The translations under genes were made by a program, and so were the position numbers. A DNA stretch of 64,000 nt from Linyphia triangularis (taxonomy: Eukaryota > Arthropoda > Arachnida > Araneae > Linyphiidae). The notes under the pieces are model-generated. The model did no database searches and was not told the DNA's origin. It saw only the letters and a list, made by a program, of their open reading frames with translations. The stretch covers positions 24,500,688-24,564,687 of the forward strand of contig OZ021732.1 in the NCBI GenBank assembly GCA_963978545.1, in the 5' to 3' direction. Within the stretch, counting starts at the first letter, position 1; each line of letters begins with the position of its first letter. Positions 11,290 through 21,493 of this stretch are shown here, piece by piece.

Positions 11290-11500
11290 ACGATTAGTAC
11301 GCCAAAACTACTTACGATGACAATTTCAGAGCACTACGCCTATTAAAAGCTCGTGTTGTAAAAACACTTAGTATTTTAAAAATATAATAAAAAATCTCAA
11401 TCAAATGTTAACATTCTGTTTGTGATAATCAAAATTATAAGTCAAAACTATAATTTTGTTTGAAATTTCAAAGTGCTACGCATATTAGAAGTCCCTTTCA
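11290..11500 (-). repeat. Inverted copies of the 9.9-10.8 kb satellite unit
   Basis: Two stretches read as the reverse complement of the satellite unit (gccaaaactacttacgat, then aatttcagagcactacgcctattaaaagc, then ttgtaaaaac). They lie beyond the Helitron-like end, so the satellite unit is not confined to one orientation. Confidence 0.6.
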
Positions 11501-11535
11501 ATAAAGTCACAAAGGTAGGGCCACAGACCTATACA

Positions 11536-12263
11536 CATAGGCGCCAACTTTTCAGTTTTACCACGGGTTCGAGACTAGATGGATAAACTCGATGGAGTGC
11601 GGGGGAGAAGGAAGGATGAGGGTTTAAGATTTCAGGACCTTTTTGAGGATCCTACTGAATATAGTTAACTTTACACCATATCACGCAATAAATTTTTCTC
11701 AAACTATTTATGACTTATGTAGCAAAGTTATTTGTATAAAATTAGTTCAGTAAAATTTTATAGGGAAAAGTAAGACCACTAAATAACTAGTTAATTCATC
11801 ATTATAATAATTATTCGAATACCATACATTATTTTAAAAGATATCCTTTTTTGATATTGCACTACAAGAAAGCATATTTTAATAATTCTGGACAATAATT
11901 TATGAAAAAAGAGCTCATACCAGTAATCCCATCATTACAAAACTGCTTATTTTGATATCATACAATACTTTAAAATATCAGTTTATGAAATTGCACAAAA
12001 ATGATGACGGCACCTATTAATAATTCTAAGTGATTTTCGAATACTTCTGAAAATTTGTATTTTATATACAATACGCAAAAACAAATTTGAAATATAAAAA
12101 ACATCAAAAACTTATTTACTTGAAATTATAAGTTTATTGGGAAAGCACGTTTTTACAGATTTTTGGACCGGGGGGGGGGGGGGGGGCGAATCGATACCTT
12201 AGCCCCCGTTGTTGGAGAACATGGGCGATCGCCCCCTTTGCCCCCGTGTTGGTGACTCCTATG
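11536..12263. mobile_element. Non-autonomous hAT-type element (728 bp)
   Basis: Imperfect terminal inverted repeats CATAGGCGCCAAC and GTTGGTGACTCCTATG. Flanked by an 8-bp target duplication with one mismatch (CCTATACA at 11528-11535, CCCATACA at 12264-12271). Contains G-rich and C-rich subterminal runs. No transposase. Confidence 0.6.
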
Positions 12264-12441
12264 CCCATACACACACATAATTTTTATTATTATGGTAAGG
12301 TGGTTGGTTAGAGTTTAACGGCCCCAACACGTGGGCCATACTGCGCCAACCAATCGTCAATCAGTTTAAAAATATTTTAAAAGTGAATATCAATTAATAT
12401 TTAAAAGATTGAAAAAATTCAAAATAAGACAAATTAAGTAT

Positions 12442-13170
12442 TTAAATAAGGTGATAAAATCCAATGTCATGTAAAAATTTAAAAAGATTTCTGTGGGGTG
12501 GTGAACATAAAATTGATGAAAGTGAAGGATGGTTGGCATTAAAATGCCGCTGTCTGAAGGTATTAAAACACGGACATTCGTTCAAAACATGAAAAACTGA
12601 AAAAATAACCCCACAGGTATTACATGTGGGAGCATCTTCTGCCAGCAGAAGATGCACATGGGTAAAACTAGTGTGACCAATTCTAAGGCGTGTCAGGAGC
12701 ACTTCCCTTTTCCGAGATTGCTGAATGGGCGCGAATCCGGAAATAGAGGGCTGAAATGAACGCAGCTTGTTAGTTGTCTGTGATTCCCACATGGCCTGCC
12801 AAGTGAGAGACAGAGCAGTGTCACAAGCTTTATTTGCGTCGTCAGGGCAGAGCCAAGTGCTCCTAGGTCCACTTGCTGATCGTGCGATGGAATCTGCGTG
12901 TTCATTACCCATGATCCCCACATTACCTGGGATCCAACAAAAAAGGATTTTAAAATTTCTGTCTAAAAGTGTGATATGAAGTTTTAAAATTTCTAAGATA
13001 AAAGGATGGGTCTGGTTCAGTGGATTACTTAGAGCATCTAAACAACTTTTCGAATCTGAGTAAATAATCCACTGACCATGGCCTTGCTTTAAAATAAATT
13101 GCAAGGCCAATAGAATAGCCAGAGACTCAGTTGTAAAGACAGAACTGCTATGGTGCAGTTCTCGGGACAT
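12442..13170 (-). pseudogene. LINE RNase H domain and C-terminal Zn-like tail
   Basis: 242 codons with RNase H1-like features: the acidic residues in FTTESLAILLALQ and YSDSKSCLDAL, then WIPGNVGIMGNEHADSIA with the final H/D. A Cys-rich stretch (CNTCGVIF, HVLNECPCF) follows, as in LINE C-termini. It degrades the RNA strand during target-primed reverse transcription in Jockey/I-type elements. The upstream first acidic motif (YTDGSKS) sits in a different frame around 13205-13225, so a frameshift splits the domain. The 13181-13681 frame continues the same protein upstream. Confidence 0.75.
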
Positions 13171-13180
13171 GACGGTTTTT

Positions 13181-13690
13181 TCATGAACTGCAGCAGCTCC
13201 GACATGCCTTGGCTTTTCGACCCATCCGTATATATGGACTTAAAATTAGAGAAATGATGTCTATGATAATAAAATATACTTGTAAAAGCAACGTCTGGTG
13301 TAGAATTTTTTTTAAATTTGTAAAAATATTAAGAACAATGATTTGATGATGGTGACAGGGTGGAATGAAAAATGTGATAGGGCGAACCCTAAAATCGTCA
13401 ATGTTGTGAGATGAAAGAATGAAGCGAATTCTCAATGCAAAAGATGGAATGCATGATGGGCGGGCGTTAAAAAGTCGATGATAAAGAGGATTAAAAATAT
13501 GCTTTAAAAGAGGATGAGAAGGATGACTTTTTACATTAAAATAGAACTTTAAAGAAAGTTTGTCCCGTCTCAGCCCCAGAGAAGCTTCCAGACAAAGCAC
13601 GTATAAACTTTGCACCGGTGATGTACTAAATGCTCCTGATACGATCCTGAGACCTGAATGGTGAACAGGATCCAGGAGCATTAGAGCCGA
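13181..13690 (-). pseudogene. LINE post-RT region, frameshifted
   Basis: Starts with LLDPVHHSGLRIVSGAFST, a conserved segment just after the reverse transcriptase of Jockey/I-type LINEs, and continues as the linker towards RNase H. It is shifted out of frame before the YTDGSKS motif. Nothing upstream of ~13700 matches the rest of the RT, so only this piece remains. Confidence 0.65.
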
Positions 13691-13699
13691 TTTTCTGGC

Positions 13700-14005
13700 T
13701 GATTATTATAGATAGGATGATTGAAAATAATTAATAGCAAAACACTAATATGAGGGGGTTAAAATCAGAGTGATCCAAATTCCATTATCAATATTTATGA
13801 ATTAAGTCCCCAGATGCCATAATGAAGAACTGATAAGCAGTTGAAAGAAAATTTTAACTAAGCCACAACCTCAACCGCTAGAGCCTGTGGTAGTGCCGCA
13901 AGGTTGCAGAACAGGCAGCAATCTTAATAATTCATCAATACAAAACTGGTCTATAAAAATCATGTGGTTTGTTAAAAAAAACAAAAACAACTTCCATAAA
14001 TCAAA
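13700..14005. other. No feature seen
   Basis: AT-rich spacer between the LINE truncation point and the gypsy insertion, with no recognisable gene or repeat. Confidence 0.4.
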
Positions 14006-14009
14006 AGGA

Positions 14010-14264
14010 TGTGGGTTGGAGACCCCTCCAATAGATGGCATTCCCTGCTACGGATGTCGCCCCTGGCGGAGAAGTCGTGAAGTAGGAGTACATGATGACG
14101 GAAGGAGAGAGAGGGAGATGACATTCTTCTGGAGAGAGAGAACGAGAACGGAAGGTGCTGTGGGGTTTTGTCCCCCTGACGATGTATAATAACCTTAATA
14201 GATGTTAATTAAAGTTCAATGAACAACTACTGCCTAATTATTCAGCCCCACTAGCCTTCCCACA
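14010..14264 (+). repeat. Gypsy 5' LTR
   Basis: 255 bp, TG...CA with short inverted ends TGTGGG/CCCACA. Reads identical to the 3' LTR at 26063-26317. Confidence 0.95.
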
Positions 14265-14282
14265 TGGGGGCTCGGCCTAAGG
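14265..14282 (+). other. Gypsy primer-binding site
   Basis: Begins immediately after the 5' LTR as TGGGGGCTCG. The first ten bases would pair with a tRNA ending CGAGCCCCCA (tRNA-Pro-like). The match seems to weaken afterwards. Confidence 0.55.
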
Positions 14283-14746
14283 AAAAAATTGAAAGATCTT
14301 CGGCCTACAAAAGCCAACGGTAAACCTGCCGCATGGAAAAATTGTTAGATACGGTCGCCTAGCCGCAGAGTATTAAAAAAGTAAAACCGGACACTTGCGA
14401 GTCGTCTCATCTGCACAGCAGCCCATAGAAAAGATTTCCTCAGGAGTCTTTTATTCCAATCCGGCAGAAGCGAAACTACGGGGAGCCAAAGCAGAACTGA
14501 TACCTCGAGCTATGCCAGCACTGGAGCATTGGGGATGAAATGATGAAAACCAACCTAAATACTACAGACGGACTGTAAGTTCAACTGAAATTGAAATGTG
14601 CACAGGGTGCATGAAAAAACAAGGCATTAAAACCGAAACGACGAGTGGAAGCAACGAGTGGCTATATCTACGGGGTTTCTATAGTGTCTGCACGGGTGTC
14701 TACACTGGATCCTGTGAGTAGAAATTTTTGATTTTCGAAACTAACC

Positions 14747-15235
14747 ATGTCGCTAAATACAGCTGCAACTTCAAATAAACCAGTTATGACCTTTTTGGCG
14801 AAGGCACGAAAATGTGATTTAATAGTCCTTGTTAGAGAACTTAACTTAACTGTTCCTGAACATGCGACAATTGCACAGATGAATAAATTAATCACAGAAT
14901 CTAGTGATTATTCTGTGGAAATCACTAAAGATATGTTAACTACTATAGTTAGCGAACGTGAGGAGGAAGAACGACAAGCTCAACTCGATATTGAAAGGGA
15001 AGAAAGACAAGCCCAACGCGATTTAGAACTAAAAAAATTAGAAGCCGAAACCGCAAACCGACAAAATCAGCCGATAGAAAATTCCGGAACAAAATATGAT
15101 GTTTTAAAAATTATGAAACCTTTTGATATGAAAAGCGACGTAGCTATATTCTTAACATTATTTGAAAGGCAAATTTCTAGAGTAGAAATAACAAAAGAGA
15201 ACTGGGTTGCCCATTTGTTAGCACTACACACTTAG
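14747..15235 (+). pseudogene. Gypsy Gag, N-terminal part
   Basis: 162 codons starting MSLNTAATSNKPVMTFLAKA, with a charged Glu/Arg coiled-coil-like stretch (residues ~65-105) and then the KIMKPFDMKSDVAIFLTLFE and ENWVAHLLAL segments typical of arthropod gypsy Gag. It then meets a stop at 15233-15235. The homologous protein should continue through the capsid core. Instead the downstream Gag sequence resumes in another frame, so a deletion of much of the core plus a frame change occurred near 15230. In an active element Gag forms the virus-like particle. Confidence 0.7.
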
Positions 15236-15794
15236 AAGAAATATTTCAAACATAAATTTACGAGGAAATAGGGGGTACGAAACAAAGTATAATGATAATG
15301 AACATGCAACAGGTCATTATAATAAACGTGCCCAAACCTGGTCAAAAAAGCAGCTTACTAACCCATGTGTATATAATAAAAATAATAGTGCATCTTGTGG
15401 CTATAACAAATATAATAGTGCATCTGGTGGTTATAGTAGAAATAATGATTCTTCTTGTGTAAATAATGATAGATATAATACTGTAAATGATTATGATACT
15501 ACTAATAGAAATAAAAGTAGTTTAGTTGATAAGAATAATAGTATACTTTGCTGGCACTGTAACAAGTTTGGACATAAAAGTTTTGAGTGCCCAGACAAAA
15601 AGGTAGTTAACAGTGTAAATAAAGCTTTTCCAGTATGTAATAAAACTTGGAAAAAGTTAATTATTAGAGGTAATGAAGTTTTATCTTTGGTGGATACAGG
15701 GAGTGATTTATGTCTATGTAATCTAGAATTTTATTCAAGTATTGGTAATCCGGAATTATTACATGAAAGTATTATTATTAATGGGGTTAACACA
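15236..15794 (+). pseudogene. Gypsy Gag C-terminus, CCHC knuckle and protease start
   Basis: Read in a different frame from the Gag N-terminus. An Asn/Tyr/Ser-rich stretch is followed by a CCHC zinc knuckle (CWHCNKFGHKSFECP, 15549-15593) and the aspartic protease active site (LVDTGSDLCLC, near 15690). The protease is interrupted at 15794 by the BEL insertion and continues at 22445. The reading phase on the two sides is compatible across one copy of the 5-bp duplication. Confidence 0.75.
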
Positions 15795-16068
15795 TGTCAT
15801 GGATGTTTACCAGATGGCCAAACCACTTACAGAGCACTTCACTGCCATGATCACTTGCCTTAGTGGAAGAGGGAGAAAAGACTCTCCATCGGTTCCTTTG
15901 AGAGGAAAGACGTATGCTTTAGAGCTGCGACGTTGTAGCCTACTAGCTTGAGAAATGCTTAGACACAGGCCTAGCATTTTGTAAACGAAGGAATTGTTAA
16001 TAAACGTTGTTTGTTTTTATAGCAACATGTTTTAATTCTAGATTAAGACATAGTCAAAATCCTTCACA
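15795..16068 (+). repeat. BEL 5' LTR (274 bp)
   Basis: TGTCATGG...CTTCACA. Compared with the right LTR it carries an extra 8 bp (near 15847) and 11 bp (near 16043), plus six base differences. Confidence 0.93.
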
Positions 16069-16069
16069 T

Positions 16070-16090
16070 TTTGGTGTCGAAACCCGGGAA
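16070..16090 (+). other. BEL primer-binding site
   Basis: TGGTGTCGAAACCCGG starts 3-4 bases inside the left LTR, as expected for a tRNA 3' end complement. I do not name the tRNA. Confidence 0.5.
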
Positions 16091-16208
16091 GAAGTCTTGT
16101 AAGCCTTTGGATATCGTGATTAACGAAACAAAGTCTTTTCTTTTGACGGAAAGTCACGAATGAAAAGCATTTGTGTGTGCCATATTTTCAGTTTGGATTA
16201 CCTACTAG

Positions 16209-18113
16209 TTGAACGAAAGCAAATGTTCAAAGGTGACGATACCCTTATCTGAGAAAGGGGTAAGTGGCATTAAGTACTTTTCTTCTTTGATCATGGCTGA
16301 ATTAATGAAATTAAAATCGAAAAGAACTTCGATGAGGGGTCTCACAACACGATTAATTAATAAAATTGAGACTAATTTAAGCGATCAAAATTCTGAGGAA
16401 GTCGATTTATTAGAAGAGTTTTTAGAACAGATTGTGGAAAAAACTCGCCTTTTGCAGGAGTTAGATTCAGAAATTGAAAATATTCTTGAAGAGAAGGACA
16501 TTCCTGTAGAAATAGAATCCGCTCAAGAATATCAAGAGAAATTGATATCCATAAAATGCAAAATCAAATCTCGAATTAAGAGGCTTATCAAAAATGATAA
16601 TTCAAATACTTCTCAAAATACACGAGAAGTAGTCTCTCATAATTCAATTAATCCAGGATCTGGGAGAAATACAGTTAAGCTTCCTAAATTAACCATTGAC
16701 AGATATTTTGGTGATCCAAGTAAATGGTTAGATTTTTGGAATCAATTTGAAAGTGCAATTCATAATAATGAATCTTTAAATGAAATAGATCGATTTAATT
16801 ATCTTAAATCACTGCTAGGTGGCGTAGCCTTAAATTCAGTAAGTGGATTTTCTCTGTCTAAAGAAAACTACTTGCAAGCAATCTCATTGCTTAAAGAACG
16901 ATTTGGTCGTTCAGATTTAGTGATTAACGCTCACATGAATAAGTTACTTAATATTGAGCCAGTAAAATGCTCTACGAATATTGCAGCACTCAGGAAAATA
17001 TACGATGAAATTGAAATTCGAATTCGTAATTTAAGTGCATTAAATGTAACCTCAGGAAGTTACGGTAACTTATTAAGTTCGGTATTGTTAAAAGTAATAC
17101 CAGATTATTTGGCTTTGGAATTCACGCGAAAACAACGTGAAAAAGGAACATTTGATATCTATGAACTTTTGCTGTTTATCCGTGGAGAAGTAGAATGTCG
17201 AGAAGCTACAGTTTCTCTAAATGAAAACGAAAAAGATAAAAAGAATGCTCCATCAAATCATTCGCATTATAAGAAGCAAAATAAATTTCGTTATAATACC
17301 CCAACGGCTGCAGTTTTTTCTGTACCATTCATTAAGAAATGTTTGTTTTGCTCTAAAGAGCACGAATCCCATTTATGCAAAGACATCACAGTTAAGGATA
17401 AAAGAGATATCTTAAGAATAGAAGGTCTTTGTCTTTTGTGTTTCAAAGGAAAACACTATTCGTCAGCTTGTCGTTCAAAAATAAAACCATGTGATAACTG
17501 TAATGGTAAACTATATCATAATAAATCAATATGTTATAACTTGATAACGAAAAGAGAAATCCCAGAGCAGAGTTCCCCAAGTTCAGAAACTACTATAGCA
17601 AATATGATGAATTATTTGCAAAACGATTCTGAATCAAAAGGAACAATATATTTACAGACTTGTTCAGTAATGGTAAATAATTCAGAAATATCTAAATTGC
17701 TTATCGATAATGGTAGTCATCGAACTTTCATTACTTCCAACTTAACAAAGAAATTGAAATTACGCCCAATTAGGAAAGAATCCCTCTTAGTTTATACTTT
17801 TGGCCAACGAGATCCACTTGAAAGGATTTATGACGTTGTGCGCGTAGAACTGTCAAACATTAAAAACCCTAAACAAAAAATGGTCGTAGAAGCTTTAATC
17901 ACTCCATATATTTCGGAAACAAATATCAAGAGCCCATGTGGTGATATTCGTACTTACATGAGTGAAAATGATATCCAGATGGCCGATTCGCATTCCACTT
18001 CAGATACAAAAGTTGAAATCCTATTAGGCTGCGATTATATCGTAAACACAGGAAAGTTTATAAAATTGAATTCTTCATTGGTACTTATTGAACTGTATTT
18101 GGATTTACGGTAA
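16209..18113 (+). CDS. BEL/Pao Gag-protease
   Basis: 634 codons. An N-terminal helical/coiled-coil region (~40-130) is followed by the BEL Gag core beginning at KLPKLTIDRYFGDPSKWLDF (DUF1759-like, ~155-330). Cys/His knuckles lie at ~378-440 (CLFCSKEHESHLC, CLLCFKGKHYSSAC, CDNC...C). The pepsin-like protease is marked by LLIDNGSHRTF (~497), with D-N-G where D-S/T-G is common, and by ILLGCDY (~615). In this superfamily gag and pol are normally one continuous polyprotein. Here the frame stops at 18111-18113 while homology continues in another frame from about 18090, so a one-base loss near 18088-18092 most likely separates them. The ATG at 16209 is the first in frame after the LTR leader. Confidence 0.88.
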   Translation: MNESKCSKVTIPLSEKGVSGIKYFSSLIMAELMKLKSKRTSMRGLTTRLINKIETNLSDQNSEEVDLLEEFLEQIVEKTRLLQELDSEIENILEEKDIPVEIESAQEYQEKLISIKCKIKSRIKRLIKNDNSNTSQNTREVVSHNSINPGSGRNTVKLPKLTIDRYFGDPSKWLDFWNQFESAIHNNESLNEIDRFNYLKSLLGGVALNSVSGFSLSKENYLQAISLLKERFGRSDLVINAHMNKLLNIEPVKCSTNIAALRKIYDEIEIRIRNLSALNVTSGSYGNLLSSVLLKVIPDYLALEFTRKQREKGTFDIYELLLFIRGEVECREATVSLNENEKDKKNAPSNHSHYKKQNKFRYNTPTAAVFSVPFIKKCLFCSKEHESHLCKDITVKDKRDILRIEGLCLLCFKGKHYSSACRSKIKPCDNCNGKLYHNKSICYNLITKREIPEQSSPSSETTIANMMNYLQNDSESKGTIYLQTCSVMVNNSEISKLLIDNGSHRTFITSNLTKKLKLRPIRKESLLVYTFGQRDPLERIYDVVRVELSNIKNPKQKMVVEALITPYISETNIKSPCGDIRTYMSENDIQMADSHSTSDTKVEILLGCDYIVNTGKFIKLNSSLVLIELYLDLR

Positions 18114-21100
18114 TGGGAAGATATGGAAAATTCTCTAACACGTGTTCATCAAATGCGGTTGTGTTTAAGTTAGGAGTTCAATTCGCTAATGAGGATACAA
18201 ATAGTTACTTAAAACAGTTCTGGAAATTGGAATCTCTGGGTATTACAGATGAAAGTGAACAGATGTCGAGGAATGATATGGAATTAGTAAAAAGCTTCGA
18301 GGATGAATTGAAATTTATTGATGATAGGTATGAGACAGGATTAATATGGAGGGATAACTGCGACTTAGAAAGCAGTAATTTTGATATTGCTAAAAAGAGA
18401 TTTTTTAACTTAAGCAATAAATTAATAAGAAATGACTGGTTATTAGATAATTATAGATCAGTCTTTGGTGATCAATTAAATAAAAATATAATTGAAGAAA
18501 GTTATGATGATACTAAATCTGGATATTATATGCCGCACAGTGCAGTGATAAAACCTGGTAGTAATAGTTCACCTGTACGTATTGTGTTTGACTGCAGCAG
18601 TAGTGCAACAAATAACAAGTCATTAAATGATTGCTTGTTAGCTGGCCCAAATCTAAATCCGAATGTTTTGGATATAATTTTAAATTTTCGGAAAAGCCAT
18701 GTAGTGTTCGCTGGAGATTTAGAAAAAGCTTTTCTACAAATTAGAATCACCGAGAGTGAAAGAAACTACTTAAAATTCTTGTGGTTTAAAGACGATTCTA
18801 AGATAAATTATCAAAGATTTAAATCAATGAGGATGACTTCATTACCCTTTGGTGCTACGTGTTCACCGTTCATCCTAGCTGCTACTATTAAATATCATGT
18901 ACGAAAATACGAAGTTCAATATCCGGACACTTGCGAAATGCTGAACACTTCTTTTTATGTTGATGATTTATATCACGGGACAAACTCGGTTGAAGAAGCG
19001 TTTAGATTATCAATGGAAGCAATTAATATTATGAAAGATGCTGGGATGAATTTACGAAAATTCCAAACTAACTCTGAACATTTACGTGTATTGTGGGATA
19101 AAAATAATGTTATTCGGGATGCCATGTTGCATGAAAATTCTCTAAAAGTTCTAGGTATAATCTGGGATCCTATTGAAGATGTCTTTAAATTAGAAATGAA
19201 ATCTCTAATTGAGGGATTGAAAAATCCTCAAAATACAAAAAGGTTTATTATCCAAACATCAGCCAAAATATTTGATCCTGTTGGTTTCATTGCTCCTTAT
19301 GTGATAAGAATAAAATGTTTATATCAATCATTATGGCAAATGGGTTTGGATTGGGATGAAGAATTACCTGAATATATGAGAATAAAATGGGAACAATGGT
19401 ACTCTGAACTGAAACATTTAACAAATTTATCAATTCCTAGATGGTATTTCTCTGGAATATCGAACTCTAAATCAAATTATGAAATTCCCATATTTTCTGA
19501 TAGCTCTTTATGTGGATTTGGAGCTTGTTCGTATATAAAATATACAAATGAAGAGGGTAAAAGTAAAACTAGTTTCATTATGTCAAAGTCGAGAGTTGCT
19601 CCATTAAAAACATTGACTTTGCCGCGACTTGAATTATTAGCGGCAGTAATCGGAGCACGTTTAGCTAAGTACTTAAAAGGTATATTCAAAATTTCGGAAG
19701 ATAACATATTTATGTGGACAGATTCCACTATTGTTATTTCCTGGATTAAAGGGAATCCAAAAGATTGGAAACCTTTTGTTGCGAATAGGGTCGTTGAAAT
19801 TAAAGAATTAACCGATCCCCAAAATTGGCAACATTGCAAGGGAAAAGATAATCCTGCTGATTTACTGACTAGAGGTGAAAAACTTGAATCAATGATTAAC
19901 AATCCCATTTGGTGGTACGGGCCACACTGGCTTGTGAAAGATTTAAACTTTAGTCGTGATATTTCTTCCCCAATTAATGAAGAAATTATTGCTGATGAGC
20001 GAAGAATGAATCCAGAAAAATCCCTACAGTTTTCAGAGATAGATAACTATAGTACACTTTCCAAATTATACAGAGTCACAGCATGGGTACAAAGATTCAT
20101 TGATAACTCTAAAGCTGGTGCCGAAAAACAAACAGGAGCTCTAACTGTTCAAGAACTGAGAAAAGCTAAGGTGTATTGGGTAAAATTAATTCAAAATGTA
20201 TCTTTTGAAAAGGAAATTAAAGATCTTAATAGTGGAGATGAAATAGATAAAAATTCTAAAATTTATCAACTAAATCCATTTCTTGATGAAAATGGTCAGT
20301 TGCGAGTAAAAGGAAGATTGCAATTATCTAATTGTGCGGTAGATGAAAAACATCCGCTTATATTAGCTGCAAAAACTAAATTTGCTGAACTTTTAATATT
20401 AAATGCACACGAAAAAGTTCTTCATTTTGGAGTTGAGGCCACTTTAGCTGAACTTAGAAGTCGTTTCTGGATATTAAAAGGAAGACAATTCATAAAATAC
20501 GTTCTTAAAAAGTGCTTAATTTGCAGACGATACAACTCGCAACCAGGACATCAAATTACTAGTCCATTGCCATCATACAGAATTACGGAATCTCCTCCGT
20601 TCAGTGTTACAGGATTAGATTTCTTTGGTCCTTTGTTTACAAAAGGATCAGACTCAAAGTTTTACGGGTTAATTTGCACTTGTGCAGTGACAAAAGCCAT
20701 TCATATAGAAATTGTGCCCAATTTAACAACAGAAAGCTTTATGCTTGCTTTCAGGAGATTTATTGCGAGGCGCGGTTGGTGTAGTGTTATTATTTCAGAC
20801 AATGCGAAGACGTTCAAAAGAGGTGATCTGGAATTCAAACATATGTGGAGAGTTCTTAATAACCCTCAAGTTAAAGAGTTTTATGGATCCCGTAGTATCG
20901 AATGGAAATTTAATGTAGAAAAAGCGGCTTGGTGGGGTGGAATATTTGAACGCATGATAAAATCAGTGAAAATGTGTCTTCGAAAAGTCGTATGTAAAAC
21001 ATCTCTAACGCAAGAACAAATTGAAACGATTCTTATAGAAATCGAGAGTGTTATAAATTCCAGACCGATAACTTATGTTCACGCTCATGATGAACCGAAT

Positions 21101-21493
21101 CCCCTCACACCTGCCCATTTCTTAGTCGGAGATAGACCATCAACATTACCTGCCGTTAGACTGCCTCAACAACTAAACAGAAACACGATTGTGAATAGAT
21201 ACAACTATCATCAAAAACTACTAAACCAATTTTGGAATAGATGGAGAAGAGAATATTTATTCAACTTGCGAAGTGCGAACTGTCCTTCACCTGGGAAGCC
21301 TGTCACCAACTTCAAACCAGATGATGTTGTCCTCATCGGTGGTGAGCATTGCCCCAGAAACATGTGGAGACTCGGCAGAGTTCAAAGTGTTTTCCCAGGG
21401 CGAGATGGAAAGGTCCGATCCTGCCTGTTGAAAACGATGTCTGGGACGATCAGACGTCCGATCCAGCTTCTATATCCTTTAGAGTTGAATTAA
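18113..21493 (+). CDS. BEL/Pao Pol: reverse transcriptase, RNase H, integrase
   Basis: 1126 codons, open throughout. RT: RIVFDCSSSATNNKSLND, FAGDLEKAFLQI, LPFGATCSPF and the catalytic FYVDD at residue ~281. RNase H: IFSDSSLCGFGAC, LPRLELLAA and MWTDSTIVISW (~534), then NPADLLTRG. Integrase: an HHCC zinc site (HEKVLHFG...CLIC, ~768-805), D in GLDFFG (~835), D in ISDNAKTF (~895) and E in IFERMIKSVK (~945), followed by a DUF5641-like C-terminus. It copies the element RNA into DNA and inserts it. Its ATG overlaps the stop of the preceding frame (TAATG), but the natural reading is as the downstream part of one polyprotein, so this ATG is probably not a true start. No other lesion was seen, so the copy is close to intact. 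Confidence 0.9.
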   Translation: MGRYGKFSNTCSSNAVVFKLGVQFANEDTNSYLKQFWKLESLGITDESEQMSRNDMELVKSFEDELKFIDDRYETGLIWRDNCDLESSNFDIAKKRFFNLSNKLIRNDWLLDNYRSVFGDQLNKNIIEESYDDTKSGYYMPHSAVIKPGSNSSPVRIVFDCSSSATNNKSLNDCLLAGPNLNPNVLDIILNFRKSHVVFAGDLEKAFLQIRITESERNYLKFLWFKDDSKINYQRFKSMRMTSLPFGATCSPFILAATIKYHVRKYEVQYPDTCEMLNTSFYVDDLYHGTNSVEEAFRLSMEAINIMKDAGMNLRKFQTNSEHLRVLWDKNNVIRDAMLHENSLKVLGIIWDPIEDVFKLEMKSLIEGLKNPQNTKRFIIQTSAKIFDPVGFIAPYVIRIKCLYQSLWQMGLDWDEELPEYMRIKWEQWYSELKHLTNLSIPRWYFSGISNSKSNYEIPIFSDSSLCGFGACSYIKYTNEEGKSKTSFIMSKSRVAPLKTLTLPRLELLAAVIGARLAKYLKGIFKISEDNIFMWTDSTIVISWIKGNPKDWKPFVANRVVEIKELTDPQNWQHCKGKDNPADLLTRGEKLESMINNPIWWYGPHWLVKDLNFSRDISSPINEEIIADERRMNPEKSLQFSEIDNYSTLSKLYRVTAWVQRFIDNSKAGAEKQTGALTVQELRKAKVYWVKLIQNVSFEKEIKDLNSGDEIDKNSKIYQLNPFLDENGQLRVKGRLQLSNCAVDEKHPLILAAKTKFAELLILNAHEKVLHFGVEATLAELRSRFWILKGRQFIKYVLKKCLICRRYNSQPGHQITSPLPSYRITESPPFSVTGLDFFGPLFTKGSDSKFYGLICTCAVTKAIHIEIVPNLTTESFMLAFRRFIARRGWCSVIISDNAKTFKRGDLEFKHMWRVLNNPQVKEFYGSRSIEWKFNVEKAAWWGGIFERMIKSVKMCLRKVVCKTSLTQEQIETILIEIESVINSRPITYVHAHDEPNPLTPAHFLVGDRPSTLPAVRLPQQLNRNTIVNRYNYHQKLLNQFWNRWRREYLFNLRSANCPSPGKPVTNFKPDDVVLIGGEHCPRNMWRLGRVQSVFPGRDGKVRSCLLKTMSGTIRRPIQLLYPLELN

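Larger units (their letters stand above)
12285..13700 (-). mobile_element. 5'-truncated LINE (Jockey/I-like non-LTR retrotransposon)
   Basis: Minus-strand 3' end of a non-LTR element: the region after the reverse transcriptase, the RNase H domain, and a 3'UTR ending in an AACCAACC tail near 12300. The reading frame breaks at about 13700 where stops appear, consistent with 5' truncation. A possible 8-nt target duplication (ATAATAAT on the minus strand) flanks it. Confidence 0.75.

Noticed and set aside
18113..18118. TAATG as a true BEL pol start
   Set aside because: Homology to the polyprotein begins upstream of the ATG in the same frame, so a one-base shift is the better explanation.
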